In this document: piece after piece, positions 52,105-60,482 of the stretch
How positions within the stretch are numbered: the first letter of the stretch is position 1
Layout: the number at the start of each line of letters is the position of its first letter
Assembly: GCA_964647905.1 (NCBI GenBank)
Contig: CAZYJR010000012.1
Location: 1 to 64,000, forward strand
Length of the DNA: 64,000 bases
Origin: CAZYJR01 sp964647905
Lineage (GTDB): Bacteria > Desulfobacterota > DSM-4660 > Desulfatiglandales > HGW-15
Direction of reading: 5' to 3'
Notes under the pieces: model-generated
The model's database searches: none
What the model was told of the DNA's origin: nothing
The model's input: the letters and a program-made list of their open reading frames with translations, nothing else
Made by a program: the position numbers and the translations under genes

Positions 52105-53268
52105 CTAGACGCCGGCCTTGATCCTGTCCCACTTCTCAGCCCATTCCACCTGGTGGCTGTTCCAGTAGGCGGGTTTGGCAAACAGATAACCCTCCAGCTT
52201 TCCGGTCGGATCAAACGCCGGGAGCTTCCGGACTGACTCGGGCATCTTCACCTTGGTGGGGTCGAGGCTCGGCGGGTAGTTCTGGCCTTCGGCGACAGCA
52301 ATGGCCGCCTCGGGCTCCAGCATGAAGTTGAGGAGCTTCTGGGCCACCTCCAGATCGGTCCCCTTGAGGACAAAGATGTACTCCATCCAGGAGTAGGTCC
52401 CTTCGGGCGCCAGATATCCGATGGGATGGCCCTGTTTCTGGAGTGCGGCCACCCGGCCGGACCAGGCCACTGTGGCGTAGATCTCTTCGTTGGCCAGGAG
52501 GCTCATCAGCTCGGAGCCCGAAGCCCAGTACTTTTTCATCAGATCGCGCTGCTTTCTCAGTGCGTCCCAGACCGCATCCAGGTCGGTGATGTTGTTGGGG
52601 CTCTGGCCGGTGTAAAGGGCCGCGTACCACATGTTGGTCCTGAAGTCCGCTCCCCAGCTCCCCAGCTTGCCCTTGAGGTCCTTGTCCCAGAGGAGGGCCA
52701 CTCCGAGCTCCTCCGCCTTTTGCTTTGGGATCTTGTTCGAGTTGTATGCTATTCCTGTCTGCCCCAGGTCGTAGGGCACTGCGGACAGGGTACCGCCGCT
52801 TATCTCCTTTAACGGCTTTATCATGGCTGTCATGACGTTCTTGAGATTGGGGATCTTGCTCTCGTCCAGCTCCACCCCGAAGCCCAGATCCCAGTACCTG
52901 GCATAGTCGAACACCGCGCTCAGGTGGGCCAGGTTGTACTCGCCGCCCGGCGGATAAGAGGCCTTGACCTGGGTGAGGTAGGCGTCCATGCCGGTAAAGG
53001 CCGCGTCCACCACCTCTATGCCGGTGGCCTTGGTGAAGGGCTCGAAGGCGTACTTTCGCAGTGCCTCGGAGGTCGTTCCTCCCCAGGAGTCGAACCGGAT
53101 GGACTTGGCCGCAGCCGCCTCCCCGGTCAAGAGCCCGAACGGCCCCCCTGCCAGGCCGGCCGCAGCCCCGGCCAGGCCGAGGTACTTGATGAAGTCGCGG
53201 CGGCTTATCTCCCCTTTGCGGTAGCGCTCCGCCATTGCCTCAACTTGGTTTTCCAGATCCTTTTTCAT
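52105..53268 (-). CDS. Extracellular solute-binding protein, PotD-like, with twin-arginine signal
   Basis: This 387-aa protein carries an N-terminal SRRDFIKYLGLAGAAAG twin-arginine-type signal, preceded by a ~25-residue charged stretch. The mature part has the family 1/PotD fold (FDSWGGTTSEALRKYAFEPF). The start at 53268 (MKKDLENQ) is fixed by ggaaggagac. It is the receptor for the PotABC-type transporter. Spermidine/putrescine is the family default, but amino acids, betaines or opines are also transported by this group. Confidence 0.88.
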   Translation of the reverse strand: MKKDLENQVEAMAERYRKGEISRRDFIKYLGLAGAAAGLAGGPFGLLTGEAAAAKSIRFDSWGGTTSEALRKYAFEPFTKATGIEVVDAAFTGMDAYLTQVKASYPPGGEYNLAHLSAVFDYARYWDLGFGVELDESKIPNLKNVMTAMIKPLKEISGGTLSAVPYDLGQTGIAYNSNKIPKQKAEELGVALLWDKDLKGKLGSWGADFRTNMWYAALYTGQSPNNITDLDAVWDALRKQRDLMKKYWASGSELMSLLANEEIYATVAWSGRVAALQKQGHPIGYLAPEGTYSWMEYIFVLKGTDLEVAQKLLNFMLEPEAAIAVAEGQNYPPSLDPTKVKMPESVRKLPAFDPTGKLEGYLFAKPAYWNSHQVEWAEKWDRIKAGV

Positions 53269-53332
53269 GGGTCTCCTTCCTTTCCTTTTGAAAACGTTGT
53301 CAACCGAAAGGGCCCTCACGGCGGACCCGCCA

Positions 53333-54124
53333 CTACTTGCCCCTGGCGAAACGGCGGGTGAGATAGCCTGCCAGGAGGGGGATGGATATGGTCAAGAAGA
53401 TCATCACCGTGCCGAGCGCATTTATCTCCGGGCTTATGGAGTTCCGGAGCATCCCGAAGATCTTGACCGGGACGGTCTGGCTCGTCGCCGTGGCCCAGAA
53501 AAGAGTGGCGGTGACGTCGTCGAAGCTGATGGTGAATGAAAAGAGCATCCCGGCCAGTATTGCTGGGGCCAGAAGCGGCAGGGTGATTTCCTTGAACGTC
53601 TGGAGAGGATTGGCCCCCAGGCTCATGGCCGCCTCTTCGTAAACCCGTTGAATGCCCACCAGTCTGGCCTGGACCACCAGCAGGACATAGGGCAGTGTCA
53701 GGACCACGTGCCCGATAAGGAGCAGAGCGAAGCTCTTGGGCTGCTGGAGCCACCGGATGAAGAGCAGGAGGGCCACGCCCAGCACCACCTCGGGTATCAT
53801 GATGGGGGTGAGGAGAAGGGTGTTCAAGGAGTTCTTTCCGGGAAACTCGTACCTTACAAAGGCCATTGCCGCAGGGATGCCGACGGCGGTGGTTATCACC
53901 GCGGTGAGGGAGCCCAATATCATTGAGTTCTTGAAGGCGTTGAGGATGGTGGCGTTGTTGGCCAGCTTCACATACCACCGGAAGCTGAATCCCTTCATGG
54001 GAAAGGAGCCGAACTGCTCCGGGTTGAACGAGAGGATGATCACCGCCACTATGGGGGCGAACATCCAGACATAGACCAGGATGGTGTAGAGCCTGATTAC
54101 GGACCAGCCCGAGACCCGGAACAT
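53333..54124 (-). CDS. potC: Polyamine-type ABC transporter permease PotC
   Basis: This 263-aa inner-membrane permease has six predicted membrane segments. The coupling EAA-type loop reads YEEAAMSLGANPLQTFKEITLPLLAPAI. It follows potB by 12 bases. An overlapping 579-codon frame on the same strand is a shadow of potC and potB. Confidence 0.9.
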   Translation of the reverse strand: MFRVSGWSVIRLYTILVYVWMFAPIVAVIILSFNPEQFGSFPMKGFSFRWYVKLANNATILNAFKNSMILGSLTAVITTAVGIPAAMAFVRYEFPGKNSLNTLLLTPIMIPEVVLGVALLLFIRWLQQPKSFALLLIGHVVLTLPYVLLVVQARLVGIQRVYEEAAMSLGANPLQTFKEITLPLLAPAILAGMLFSFTISFDDVTATLFWATATSQTVPVKIFGMLRNSISPEINALGTVMIFLTISIPLLAGYLTRRFARGK

Positions 54125-54136
54125 GGGACGCCCCTC

Positions 54137-54997
54137 TTACTGGAAGCTCTTGAAGATCTGGTTGATCCCCAAGTAGCGGTTGTAGGTGTAGACGATCATA
54201 CCCAGGAGCCCCAGAAGGATGGTGCTGATGGCCGAGCCGAAGGGCCAGTCCAGGGTCCCTATGACCCGTTTGAAGATCAGGTTGGCGATCATGTCGTTTC
54301 CGGGCCCGCCCAGGATCATGGGCGGGAGGTAGGTCCCGCAGGTGAGCACGAAGACCAGCAGGCACCCGGCGCTCACCCCGGGCAGGCTCAACGGGAGGGT
54401 CACCTCGCGGAAGGCCTGCCATTCGGTACAACCCAGGCTTCTCGCCGCTTCCAGGAGGCTCTTGTCGATCCCCTCCAGGCTCACATATATGTTCAGGATC
54501 ATGAAAGGGAGGAGATACTGGATCAGGCCCATGAGCACCGCCCCCTCGTTGTAGAGCATCCCCAGGGGCTGGTCCAGTATCCCCGCCCGCATCAGGAGGT
54601 GGTTTATCAGACCGGTGTCTCCCAGGATGTTGATCCAGCTCAGGGTCCTTATGATGAAGCTGATCCAGAAAGGGAGCATGATCAAAATGAGCAGGAAGGG
54701 CTTGACCCGGCTCTCGGTGCGGTAGAAGAAGTACGCCGGTACGTATCCCATGACCAGACAAAGGGCCACCGTCTCCAGGGCGACGCGGATGGTGCGTATC
54801 AGCAGGGAGGGGTAGAAGAAGTCCGCGAAGAATTTCGCGTAATTCCCGAACTGAAACGCCGGGATGTCCGCTCCGCTGGGGGCCCTCAGCCAGAAGCTGT
54901 AGACCACCACGAAGCAGACCGGCACCACCAAAAGGAAAAACACGGCGCTCAAGGCCGGTGAGAGGAGTGCCGCGGGTTTCCAGATGTTTTTCAGCAT
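54137..54997 (-). CDS. potB: Polyamine-type ABC transporter permease PotB
   Basis: This 286-aa permease has six membrane segments and the loop LEAARSLGCTEWQAFREVTLPLSLPGV. It is the first gene of the minus-strand operon (potB, potC, potD-like, potA, J-domain, racemase, amidohydrolase). About 130 bases upstream lie before the DUF2283 gene; no clear promoter is picked out there. Confidence 0.9.
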   Translation of the reverse strand: MLKNIWKPAALLSPALSAVFFLLVVPVCFVVVYSFWLRAPSGADIPAFQFGNYAKFFADFFYPSLLIRTIRVALETVALCLVMGYVPAYFFYRTESRVKPFLLILIMLPFWISFIIRTLSWINILGDTGLINHLLMRAGILDQPLGMLYNEGAVLMGLIQYLLPFMILNIYVSLEGIDKSLLEAARSLGCTEWQAFREVTLPLSLPGVSAGCLLVFVLTCGTYLPPMILGGPGNDMIANLIFKRVIGTLDWPFGSAISTILLGLLGMIVYTYNRYLGINQIFKSFQ

Positions 54998-55130
54998 GGG
55001 TCCTTTGATTGCAGGTGGGAGACGGGAAGGGAGCGGCCCGGCTCAGTCTCCGCACCGGATCCGCCCGCCGTGCAGACCGGCAGCCATCTTATCCGGGGAA
55101 CGGCCCGGAGTCAAGGGGTAATCCCGGAAG

Positions 55131-55367
55131 CTATGTACTCTGGCGCTTGGACGCATTTAGTATTGTAAGACCTATTACTTCCCCATGTTCGTACCTGATG
55201 ATTACATCATCATCAGTCAACTCGCTATCGTCGGCATAACTGGGCTTTTTGAAATTAACATAGAGTACGTCTGCTTCAGCATCATAAGAGGACCATAGAA
55301 AATTTCCAGGAGTCTTTTTTATTGCAGGTATCAGTTTTATATATTCGGTTATTGCTGACCAGGCCAT
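55131..55367 (-). CDS. DUF2283-family small protein
   Basis: This 78-aa protein contains SYDAEADVLYVNFKKPSYADDSELTDDDVIIRYEHGEVIGLTILNAS, the DUF2283 pattern (a small beta-rich domain). It has a gaggagaaaac site and overlaps the upstream gene by 19 bases, so the two are translationally coupled. The region is clearly richer in A/T than its neighbours, suggesting recent acquisition. DUF2283 genes are often beside toxin-like genes; a role as antitoxin or partner is an inference. Confidence 0.8.
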   Translation of the reverse strand: MAWSAITEYIKLIPAIKKTPGNFLWSSYDAEADVLYVNFKKPSYADDSELTDDDVIIRYEHGEVIGLTILNASKRQST

Positions 55368-55660
55368 ATTTGTTTTCTCCTCTTAATAAAACCGTATCTT
55401 TTTGTCAAGAAGGCTGTTATAATAAATCCATCCGACTCAATTTCACGATAAGGAACAACCAAGAATTTTCCTTTATGAATCTCTCTTATAGCCAGCAATT
55501 CGCCATGATTTCCTGACAGCACTAAATGTGGTCGGCCTACAACTTCCAACACTGTCTCCCTCATACCAGCCAGTTCATAATGCTCCTCAACGATATGCAT
55601 CCACCGTTCTTCAGTCAATCGTATCCGTACGTCATTCACAGATTGTACGCTGTCCTTCAC
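55349..55660 (-). CDS. Possible BECR-fold nuclease/toxin-like protein
   Basis: This is a 103-aa protein from a GTG start at 55660. The layout RLTEERWMHIVEEHYELAGMRETVLEVVGRPHLVL, KGKFLVVPYREIESDGFIITAFLT, then a basic KRYGFIKRRKQ end resembles the Barnase-EndoU-ColicinE5-RelE (BECR/PBECR) group, with a His-rich first helix and a beta-sheet core. I cannot confirm catalytic residues. It is paired with DUF2283 in an AT-rich two-gene module between the pot operon and kamD. A type II-like toxin is a hypothesis. Confidence 0.6.
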   Translation of the reverse strand: MKDSVQSVNDVRIRLTEERWMHIVEEHYELAGMRETVLEVVGRPHLVLSGNHGELLAIREIHKGKFLVVPYREIESDGFIITAFLTKRYGFIKRRKQIWPGQQ

Positions 55661-55905
55661 AAGGTACCCTGTCTGAGCCGAATCGGTGTCTGTGGCTATA
55701 ATTTGAGTTTAGACTGACTGGACCACTAATTTAAGACATTATTATAGCGGAAGGAATGTCCTGGAGGCAAACGAAGAGTTACTGATTGGGCCGAAAAGTC
55801 CGTTGCGTTGAGCCTTGATGACGGGATATGCTTGAGTTCATAGTTTCCTCTCTCAGGGGCCGATTCCCGGGGAGGGGCGTGCAGACCGAGGCTGGGCGGG
55901 TTGAC

Positions 55906-57468
55906 ATGGCTAATATTCCTATAGACGAGGGCTTGGTGAGGCGGGCCAGGGATGCGGCCGCCGGGATAGTCTCCGGCACCCTGGAGGAGATCCGGGGAAA
56001 GACCACCACCGCGATCGAGAGGGCGGTCCTCCGACTCCTGGGAGTGGACGGGGTGGACGAGGCCGGCGTACCCTGGGTGAACCTGATAGTGGACCGGCTC
56101 CTTGATAAAGGTCTGTTGGACAGGGGCGCGGCCTATTGGTTGGTGAAGGCCCACGTTTCCACGGGCATGCCCCTGGAGCGGGCTGCGGCTGCGGCCGCCG
56201 GGGGCGGGCTGGACTTGGGTGCGGGTTCGGGCTCGGATGAAGGCCGGGTCGTGGAGAGGATGGAGGCCTTGGCCCGGCAAGGGCTCGCCGGGGTGGATCA
56301 GGCCGGGCGGGCCAGAGATGAGTGGAAGGAGCGCCTGGGCCTGGGCGCCGAGCCCCTCAGGTACGTGATAGTCGCCACGGGCGACATCCACGAGGATGCT
56401 CTCCAGGCCAAGGCAGCGGTGCGCCAGGGCGCCGACGTTGTGGCCGTCATCCGGCATACCGCACAGAGCCTGCTCGACTACGTCCCGGAGGACGGGAGCA
56501 TCCAGGGGGTTGGAGGGACCGTGGCCAACCGGGAGAACTTCCGGGTCATGCGGCAGGCCCTGGACGAGGTATCCGAGGAAGCAGGCCGATACGTCCTTCT
56601 CACCAACTACTGCTCGGGGCTTTGCATGCCCGAGATGGCGGTCCTGGGGGCCCAGGAGCGCCTGGACATGATGCTGAACGACTCCATGTACGGGGTGATA
56701 TTCCGGGACATCAATATGGTCCGGACCTTCATAGACCAGCACTTCTCCAGGGCCGTTCTCGCCCGGGCGGGGATAATAATAAACACTGGCGAGGACAATT
56801 ATCTGACTACGGCCGATGCCTATGAAAAGGCGCATACGGTCCTGGCAAGCCAGTTCATCAATGAAGAATTCGCCCTGAGGAGCGGCCTGAGGCCCGAGCA
56901 GATCGGCCTGGGCCATGCCTTTGAGATGTCGCCGAAGCTGGAGGACGGCTTCCTCTACGAGCTGGCCCAGGCCCAATTGGTAAGGCAGATCTTCCCCCGC
57001 TGTCCTGTAAAGTACATGCCCCCGACCAAATACATGACCGGGAACATCTTCCAGGGAAACGTCCAGGATGCCCTTTTCAACGCGGTCTCGATCCTGACCG
57101 CCCAGGGGATCCACCTGCTGGGGATGCCCACGGAGGCGGTTCACACGCCACACGTGCATGACCGCTACCTGGCCCTCCAAAACGTAGACTACGTCTTCAG
57201 GGCCATGCGGCATCTATCCGACGAGATAGCGTTCCTCTCGGGCGGGAGGATCGAGAAAAGGGCCGGGCGCGTGCTCTCCGACGCCGTGGACATGCTGGAG
57301 GAGATAGCCGAGATCGGGCTCATGGAGGCCATAGGCAGGGCCATGTTCGCCGACATATCGAGGACTCGGGAAGGAGGGAAGGGGCTGGGGGGGATTGTAG
57401 ACAAGTCCGGCGGCTACTTCAATCCTTTTGAAGACCTTCCGGCGGGCAAGGGAGGGGGCGATGAATAG
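55906..57468 (+). CDS. kamD: Lysine 5,6-aminomutase alpha subunit
   Basis: This 520-aa large subunit of the adenosylcobalamin- and PLP-dependent aminomutase moves the terminal amino group of beta-lysine (or D-lysine) from C6 to C5, giving 3,5-diaminohexanoate. Typical KamD segments are VIVATGDIHEDALQAKAA, LTNYCSGLCMPEMAVLGAQERLDMMLNDSMYGV and PPTKYMTGNIFQGNVQDALFN. ATG at 55906 (MANIPIDEG) matches the family N-terminus. A GTG at 55879 has a better ribosome binding site and is an alternative. It overlaps kamE by 8 bases. Confidence 0.93.
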   Translation: MANIPIDEGLVRRARDAAAGIVSGTLEEIRGKTTTAIERAVLRLLGVDGVDEAGVPWVNLIVDRLLDKGLLDRGAAYWLVKAHVSTGMPLERAAAAAAGGGLDLGAGSGSDEGRVVERMEALARQGLAGVDQAGRARDEWKERLGLGAEPLRYVIVATGDIHEDALQAKAAVRQGADVVAVIRHTAQSLLDYVPEDGSIQGVGGTVANRENFRVMRQALDEVSEEAGRYVLLTNYCSGLCMPEMAVLGAQERLDMMLNDSMYGVIFRDINMVRTFIDQHFSRAVLARAGIIINTGEDNYLTTADAYEKAHTVLASQFINEEFALRSGLRPEQIGLGHAFEMSPKLEDGFLYELAQAQLVRQIFPRCPVKYMPPTKYMTGNIFQGNVQDALFNAVSILTAQGIHLLGMPTEAVHTPHVHDRYLALQNVDYVFRAMRHLSDEIAFLSGGRIEKRAGRVLSDAVDMLEEIAEIGLMEAIGRAMFADISRTREGGKGLGGIVDKSGGYFNPFEDLPAGKGGGDE

Positions 57469-58210
57469 ACCGGACGCCGTCACGCCCTACGGTGATGCTC
57501 CCGGGGACGGGCTTGTGCAGGTCTCGTTCACCCTGCCAGTGCCGGCAAGTGAGAAGGCCCGCAGGGCCGCACTGATCATGGCGGGAAAGATGGGGCTTCA
57601 CGAGGCCCGCGTGGTCTGCATGGAAGGGATGGATCCAGGGTTCACCTATTTCATCCTCTACGGCGCCGTACGGGAGGCCGTGGACTACGACTCCATCCGG
57701 GTCCACGAGGTGGACTACCCGGCCATGGAGCCGGAAGAGATCAAGGCCTTTATCCGGGAGGAGCTGGGCCGTGAAATCACCGTTGTAGGGGCGTGTATAG
57801 GGAGCGACGCTCACACCGTGGGTATAGACGCCATCCTGAACATGAAGGGCTACGAAATGCACAAGGGCCTGGAGAGCTACCCCGGCATCAGGGCGGTCAA
57901 CCTGGGCGCCCAGGTCCCGCCCGAGGAGCTTGCCGCCCGCGCCATGGAGGAGGGGGCTGACGCGATCCTGGTCTCCCAGGTGGTCACCCAGAAGAACGCG
58001 CACCTGCAAAATCTCACCCGGCTGATCGAGATTATGGAGGCGGAAGGCCTGAGCGAGCGCATGGTCCTCATCGTGGGCGGGCCGCAGATTACTCCTGAGT
58101 TGGCCAAGGAGCTGGGCTACGATGCGGGGTTCGGCCGGGGCACCTACCCTGAACAGGTGGCATCCTTCATGGTCCAGGAGCTGGCAAAGAGGAAGGGAGG
58201 GCAAAGATGA
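57461..58210 (+). CDS. kamE: Lysine 5,6-aminomutase beta subunit (B12-binding)
   Basis: This 249-aa cobalamin-binding subunit has the base-off motif SDAHTVGID (Asp 116, His 118). Lys 129, 11 residues after that His, corresponds to the PLP-binding Lys of the Clostridium sticklandii enzyme (His 133/Lys 144 there). The C-terminal Rossmann part has GADAILVSQVVTQKNAHLQN and VLIVGGPQ. The ATG at 57461 overlaps the kamD stop, and its own end overlaps kal by 4 bases, so kamD-kamE-kal are coupled. Confidence 0.94.
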   Translation: MNRPDAVTPYGDAPGDGLVQVSFTLPVPASEKARRAALIMAGKMGLHEARVVCMEGMDPGFTYFILYGAVREAVDYDSIRVHEVDYPAMEPEEIKAFIREELGREITVVGACIGSDAHTVGIDAILNMKGYEMHKGLESYPGIRAVNLGAQVPPEELAARAMEEGADAILVSQVVTQKNAHLQNLTRLIEIMEAEGLSERMVLIVGGPQITPELAKELGYDAGFGRGTYPEQVASFMVQELAKRKGGQR

Positions 58211-58593
58211 TACAGGCTACCATCCGGGTGCGCATGAGCATGCACGATGCCCACTACGCGGGCAACCTGGTCGACGGAGCCCGAATGCTGGGCCTTTTCG
58301 GTGACGTGGCCACCGAGCTCCTGATCCTGAGGGACGGGGACGAAGGGCTCTTCGTGGCATACGACTCGGTGGAGTTCCTGGCCCCGGTGAACGGCGGCGA
58401 CTATATCGAGGCCACCGGTTGGATCACCGGCGAGGGGAGGACCTCACGCAAGATGAGCTTCGAGGCCCGCAAGGTGATCCGCCTCCTGGGAGACCCGGCC
58501 AGGCCCTCGGCGGCCGAGGCCCTGGAGGAGCCCATATTGGTGGCCAGGGCCGCGGGCACCTGCGTAACCCCGAAGGAGTGCCAGCGTTACTGA
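58207..58593 (+). CDS. kal: 3-aminobutyryl-CoA ammonia-lyase
   Basis: This 128-aa hotdog-fold enzyme eliminates ammonia from 3-aminobutyryl-CoA to give crotonyl-CoA. The N-terminus VRMSMHDAHYAGNLVDGARMLGLFGDVATEL is characteristic of Kal and distinguishes it from thioesterases. It sits between kamE and kce in the order expected of a lysine cluster. Confidence 0.9.
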   Translation: MIQATIRVRMSMHDAHYAGNLVDGARMLGLFGDVATELLILRDGDEGLFVAYDSVEFLAPVNGGDYIEATGWITGEGRTSRKMSFEARKVIRLLGDPARPSAAEALEEPILVARAAGTCVTPKECQRY

Positions 58594-58618
58594 ATCCGGT
58601 ATCAAGAGGAGCGGAGTC

Positions 58619-59431
58619 TTGGAGGAGCTGATTATCACAGCGGCGGTTGTAGGGGCGGAGCTCACGCGTGAGGACACCCCGTACCTGCCTCTCACCCCGG
58701 AGGAGATCGCAGAGGAGGCCCGCCGTTCCGTGGCTGCCGGGGCGTCCGTGGTCCACATCCATGCACGGGACCGGGAAGGAGGCCCCACCCAGAAAAGGGA
58801 GGTCTACCGGGAGATAATCCGGCGGATCAGGGAGAGGTGCGACCCTGTTATTCAGGTATCCACCGGCGGGGCCGTTGGAATGAGCGCCGAGGAGCGGCTG
58901 GAGCCGGTCTCATTGGCCCCGGAGATGGCGAGTTTGACCGCCGGGACGGTGAACTTCGGGGACGAGGTCTTTTTCAATCCCAGGGGCTTGATGGTCGAGT
59001 TCGCAGAAGCCATGAACAAGCACGGGGTAAAGCCCGAGATCGAGGTATTCGAGGCGGGCATGGTGGCAAACGCCCTATGGCTGGAGCGAAAGGGGATCCT
59101 GGTTCGGCCCCTCCACTTCGACTTCGTCCTGGGCGTGCCCGGGGCCATGCCGGCCACTCATCGCAATCTCGTCTTTCTCCGGGAGGCCCTACCGGAAGGC
59201 TCGACCTGGTCCGCGGCGGGGGTGGGCAGGCACCAGCTGCCCATGGCCGCGGCAGCCGTACTCATGGGCGGGCACGCGCGGGTCGGGCTGGAGGACAACA
59301 TCTACTACTCCAAGGGGGAGCTCGCCCGGGGGAACGCCCCGCTGGTCGAGCGCGTTGTCCGGCTGGCCCGGGAATTGGGCCGGGAGGTGGCGGATCCGGG
59401 CCGGGCGAGGAGCATCCTGGGCCTCTCATGA
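58619..59431 (+). CDS. kce: 3-keto-5-aminohexanoate cleavage enzyme (BKACE family)
   Basis: This 270-aa zinc enzyme condenses 3-keto-5-aminohexanoate with acetyl-CoA and splits it into 3-aminobutyryl-CoA and acetoacetate. The zinc-binding VVHIHARD lies near residue 44, and the substrate region STGGAVGMSAEERL follows. It appears to start at TTG (58619), with aagaggag upstream. Its stop overlaps the next gene (ATGA). BKACE members have several substrates; the neighbours fix this one as Kce. Confidence 0.9.
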   Translation: MEELIITAAVVGAELTREDTPYLPLTPEEIAEEARRSVAAGASVVHIHARDREGGPTQKREVYREIIRRIRERCDPVIQVSTGGAVGMSAEERLEPVSLAPEMASLTAGTVNFGDEVFFNPRGLMVEFAEAMNKHGVKPEIEVFEAGMVANALWLERKGILVRPLHFDFVLGVPGAMPATHRNLVFLREALPEGSTWSAAGVGRHQLPMAAAAVLMGGHARVGLEDNIYYSKGELARGNAPLVERVVRLARELGREVADPGRARSILGLS

Positions 59432-60435
59432 CGTCGCTCTGGGATTCCGTGAAAGAGGCCGGGTACAAGAGTCTTGCCGTTTGCGGCATGGCCAAGAATA
59501 CCGGGAAGACCGTGACGCTCAACCACTTGATAAGTGGCGCCTCCGGCCGGGGCGTGCCCCTGGGGCTCACTTCCATCGGCCGGGACGGCGAGGCATACGA
59601 CGTACTCACCTTTCGAAGGAAGCCCGCGGTGGTCGTGGAGCCGGGCTGCCTGGTTGCGACCGCCGAGATGTGCCTGAACTCAGGAACCGCCGCTCTCAGC
59701 CCTCTCGAGCGGACGGGGCTGCGGACTCCGCTGGGGACGGTTGTGGCGGCGCGGGCCGAGACGGGCGGCACCGTGGAGCTCGCAGGGCCGAGCCGAGTGG
59801 AGGGACTGCGGAATACGGTCGAGAGGCTCCACAGGCTGGGAGCGGAACTGGTCCTGGTGGACGGGGCCGTGGATCGCCGGGGCCCGGCATCCCCCAGGGT
59901 GACACAGGCCTTTGTCCTGGCAACCGGTGCGGTGCTGGCTCCGACTATCGACGAGGTGGTTCGGATCACCCGTGTACGGGTGACCCAGCTTACACTGCCG
60001 GTCGCCCCGGCCGGGCTACGGTCCCTGTTGAGCCCGGGCTTTGTTACGGTGGTCGCGGGGGACGGTGTCCAGAGGATCCCTGTGGCGGCCGCCATGCGGG
60101 GAGCCCTGGCCGGCCGGGCCGCGGGAAGGGGTGGGATCAGGGTGATTGTCGGCGGAGCGCTGACCGAGGGGCTCCTTCGTGAACTGGTGACGAGGGGGAT
60201 CGGGGTGGTGGTGAGGGACGCCACCTGCGTTCTCATGGATGATGATCTCTTTTCAAGGTTCCTCAAGGCCGGGGGCCGGCTGGAGGTGCTGGAGCCCATG
60301 AACCTGGCCGCGGTCACGGTCAATCCCACGTCTCTGGAAGGGCCGGGCTTCGACGCCGCCGGTTTCCACCGGGCCGTCCGGGAGGCCCTGCCCGGCGTGG
60401 CCGTATACGATGTGGTCAAGGACCTCGGTGCTTGA
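59428..60435 (+). CDS. KamB-like P-loop protein, probable aminomutase reactivase subunit
   Basis: This 335-aa protein has an N-terminal P-loop GMAKNTGKTVTLNHLI (residues ~20-35) and alternating alpha/beta structure, with a C-terminal half (VIVGGALTEGLLRELVTRGI) resembling a sugar-kinase-like lobe. In lysine-fermenting clusters a P-loop protein (KamB) lies next to kamD/kamE and is thought to help reactivate the B12 enzyme. Position and motif support that role. The MutS-like partner KamC is not in the window. It overlaps kce by 4 bases. Confidence 0.72.
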   Translation: MTSLWDSVKEAGYKSLAVCGMAKNTGKTVTLNHLISGASGRGVPLGLTSIGRDGEAYDVLTFRRKPAVVVEPGCLVATAEMCLNSGTAALSPLERTGLRTPLGTVVAARAETGGTVELAGPSRVEGLRNTVERLHRLGAELVLVDGAVDRRGPASPRVTQAFVLATGAVLAPTIDEVVRITRVRVTQLTLPVAPAGLRSLLSPGFVTVVAGDGVQRIPVAAAMRGALAGRAAGRGGIRVIVGGALTEGLLRELVTRGIGVVVRDATCVLMDDDLFSRFLKAGGRLEVLEPMNLAAVTVNPTSLEGPGFDAAGFHRAVREALPGVAVYDVVKDLGA

Positions 60436-60482
60436 GTGAGGCCGGGCGCTCATCTCGAGGACTCTAAAGGAGGCGGGAAGCA

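Noticed and set aside
53316..55055. 579-codon minus-strand frame across the pot permease genes
   Set aside because: It overlaps potB and potC in another frame, is rich in Arg/Pro/Gly/His without family motifs, and the two permeases are unmistakable.
55661..55905. Lysine or cobalamin riboswitch upstream of kamD
   Set aside because: Only about 245 bases are available. I saw no lysine-riboswitch core and no cobalamin-box-like sequence; the region holds AT-rich, promoter-like sequence (TGGACCA at ~55719, a TTATTATAG stretch near 55740) but no convincing structured RNA.
58837..60435. 532-codon plus-strand frame starting inside kce
   Set aside because: Its C-terminal part is the in-frame KamB-like gene; the N-terminal part is a shadow of kce. 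The ATGA overlap at 59428 gives the real start.
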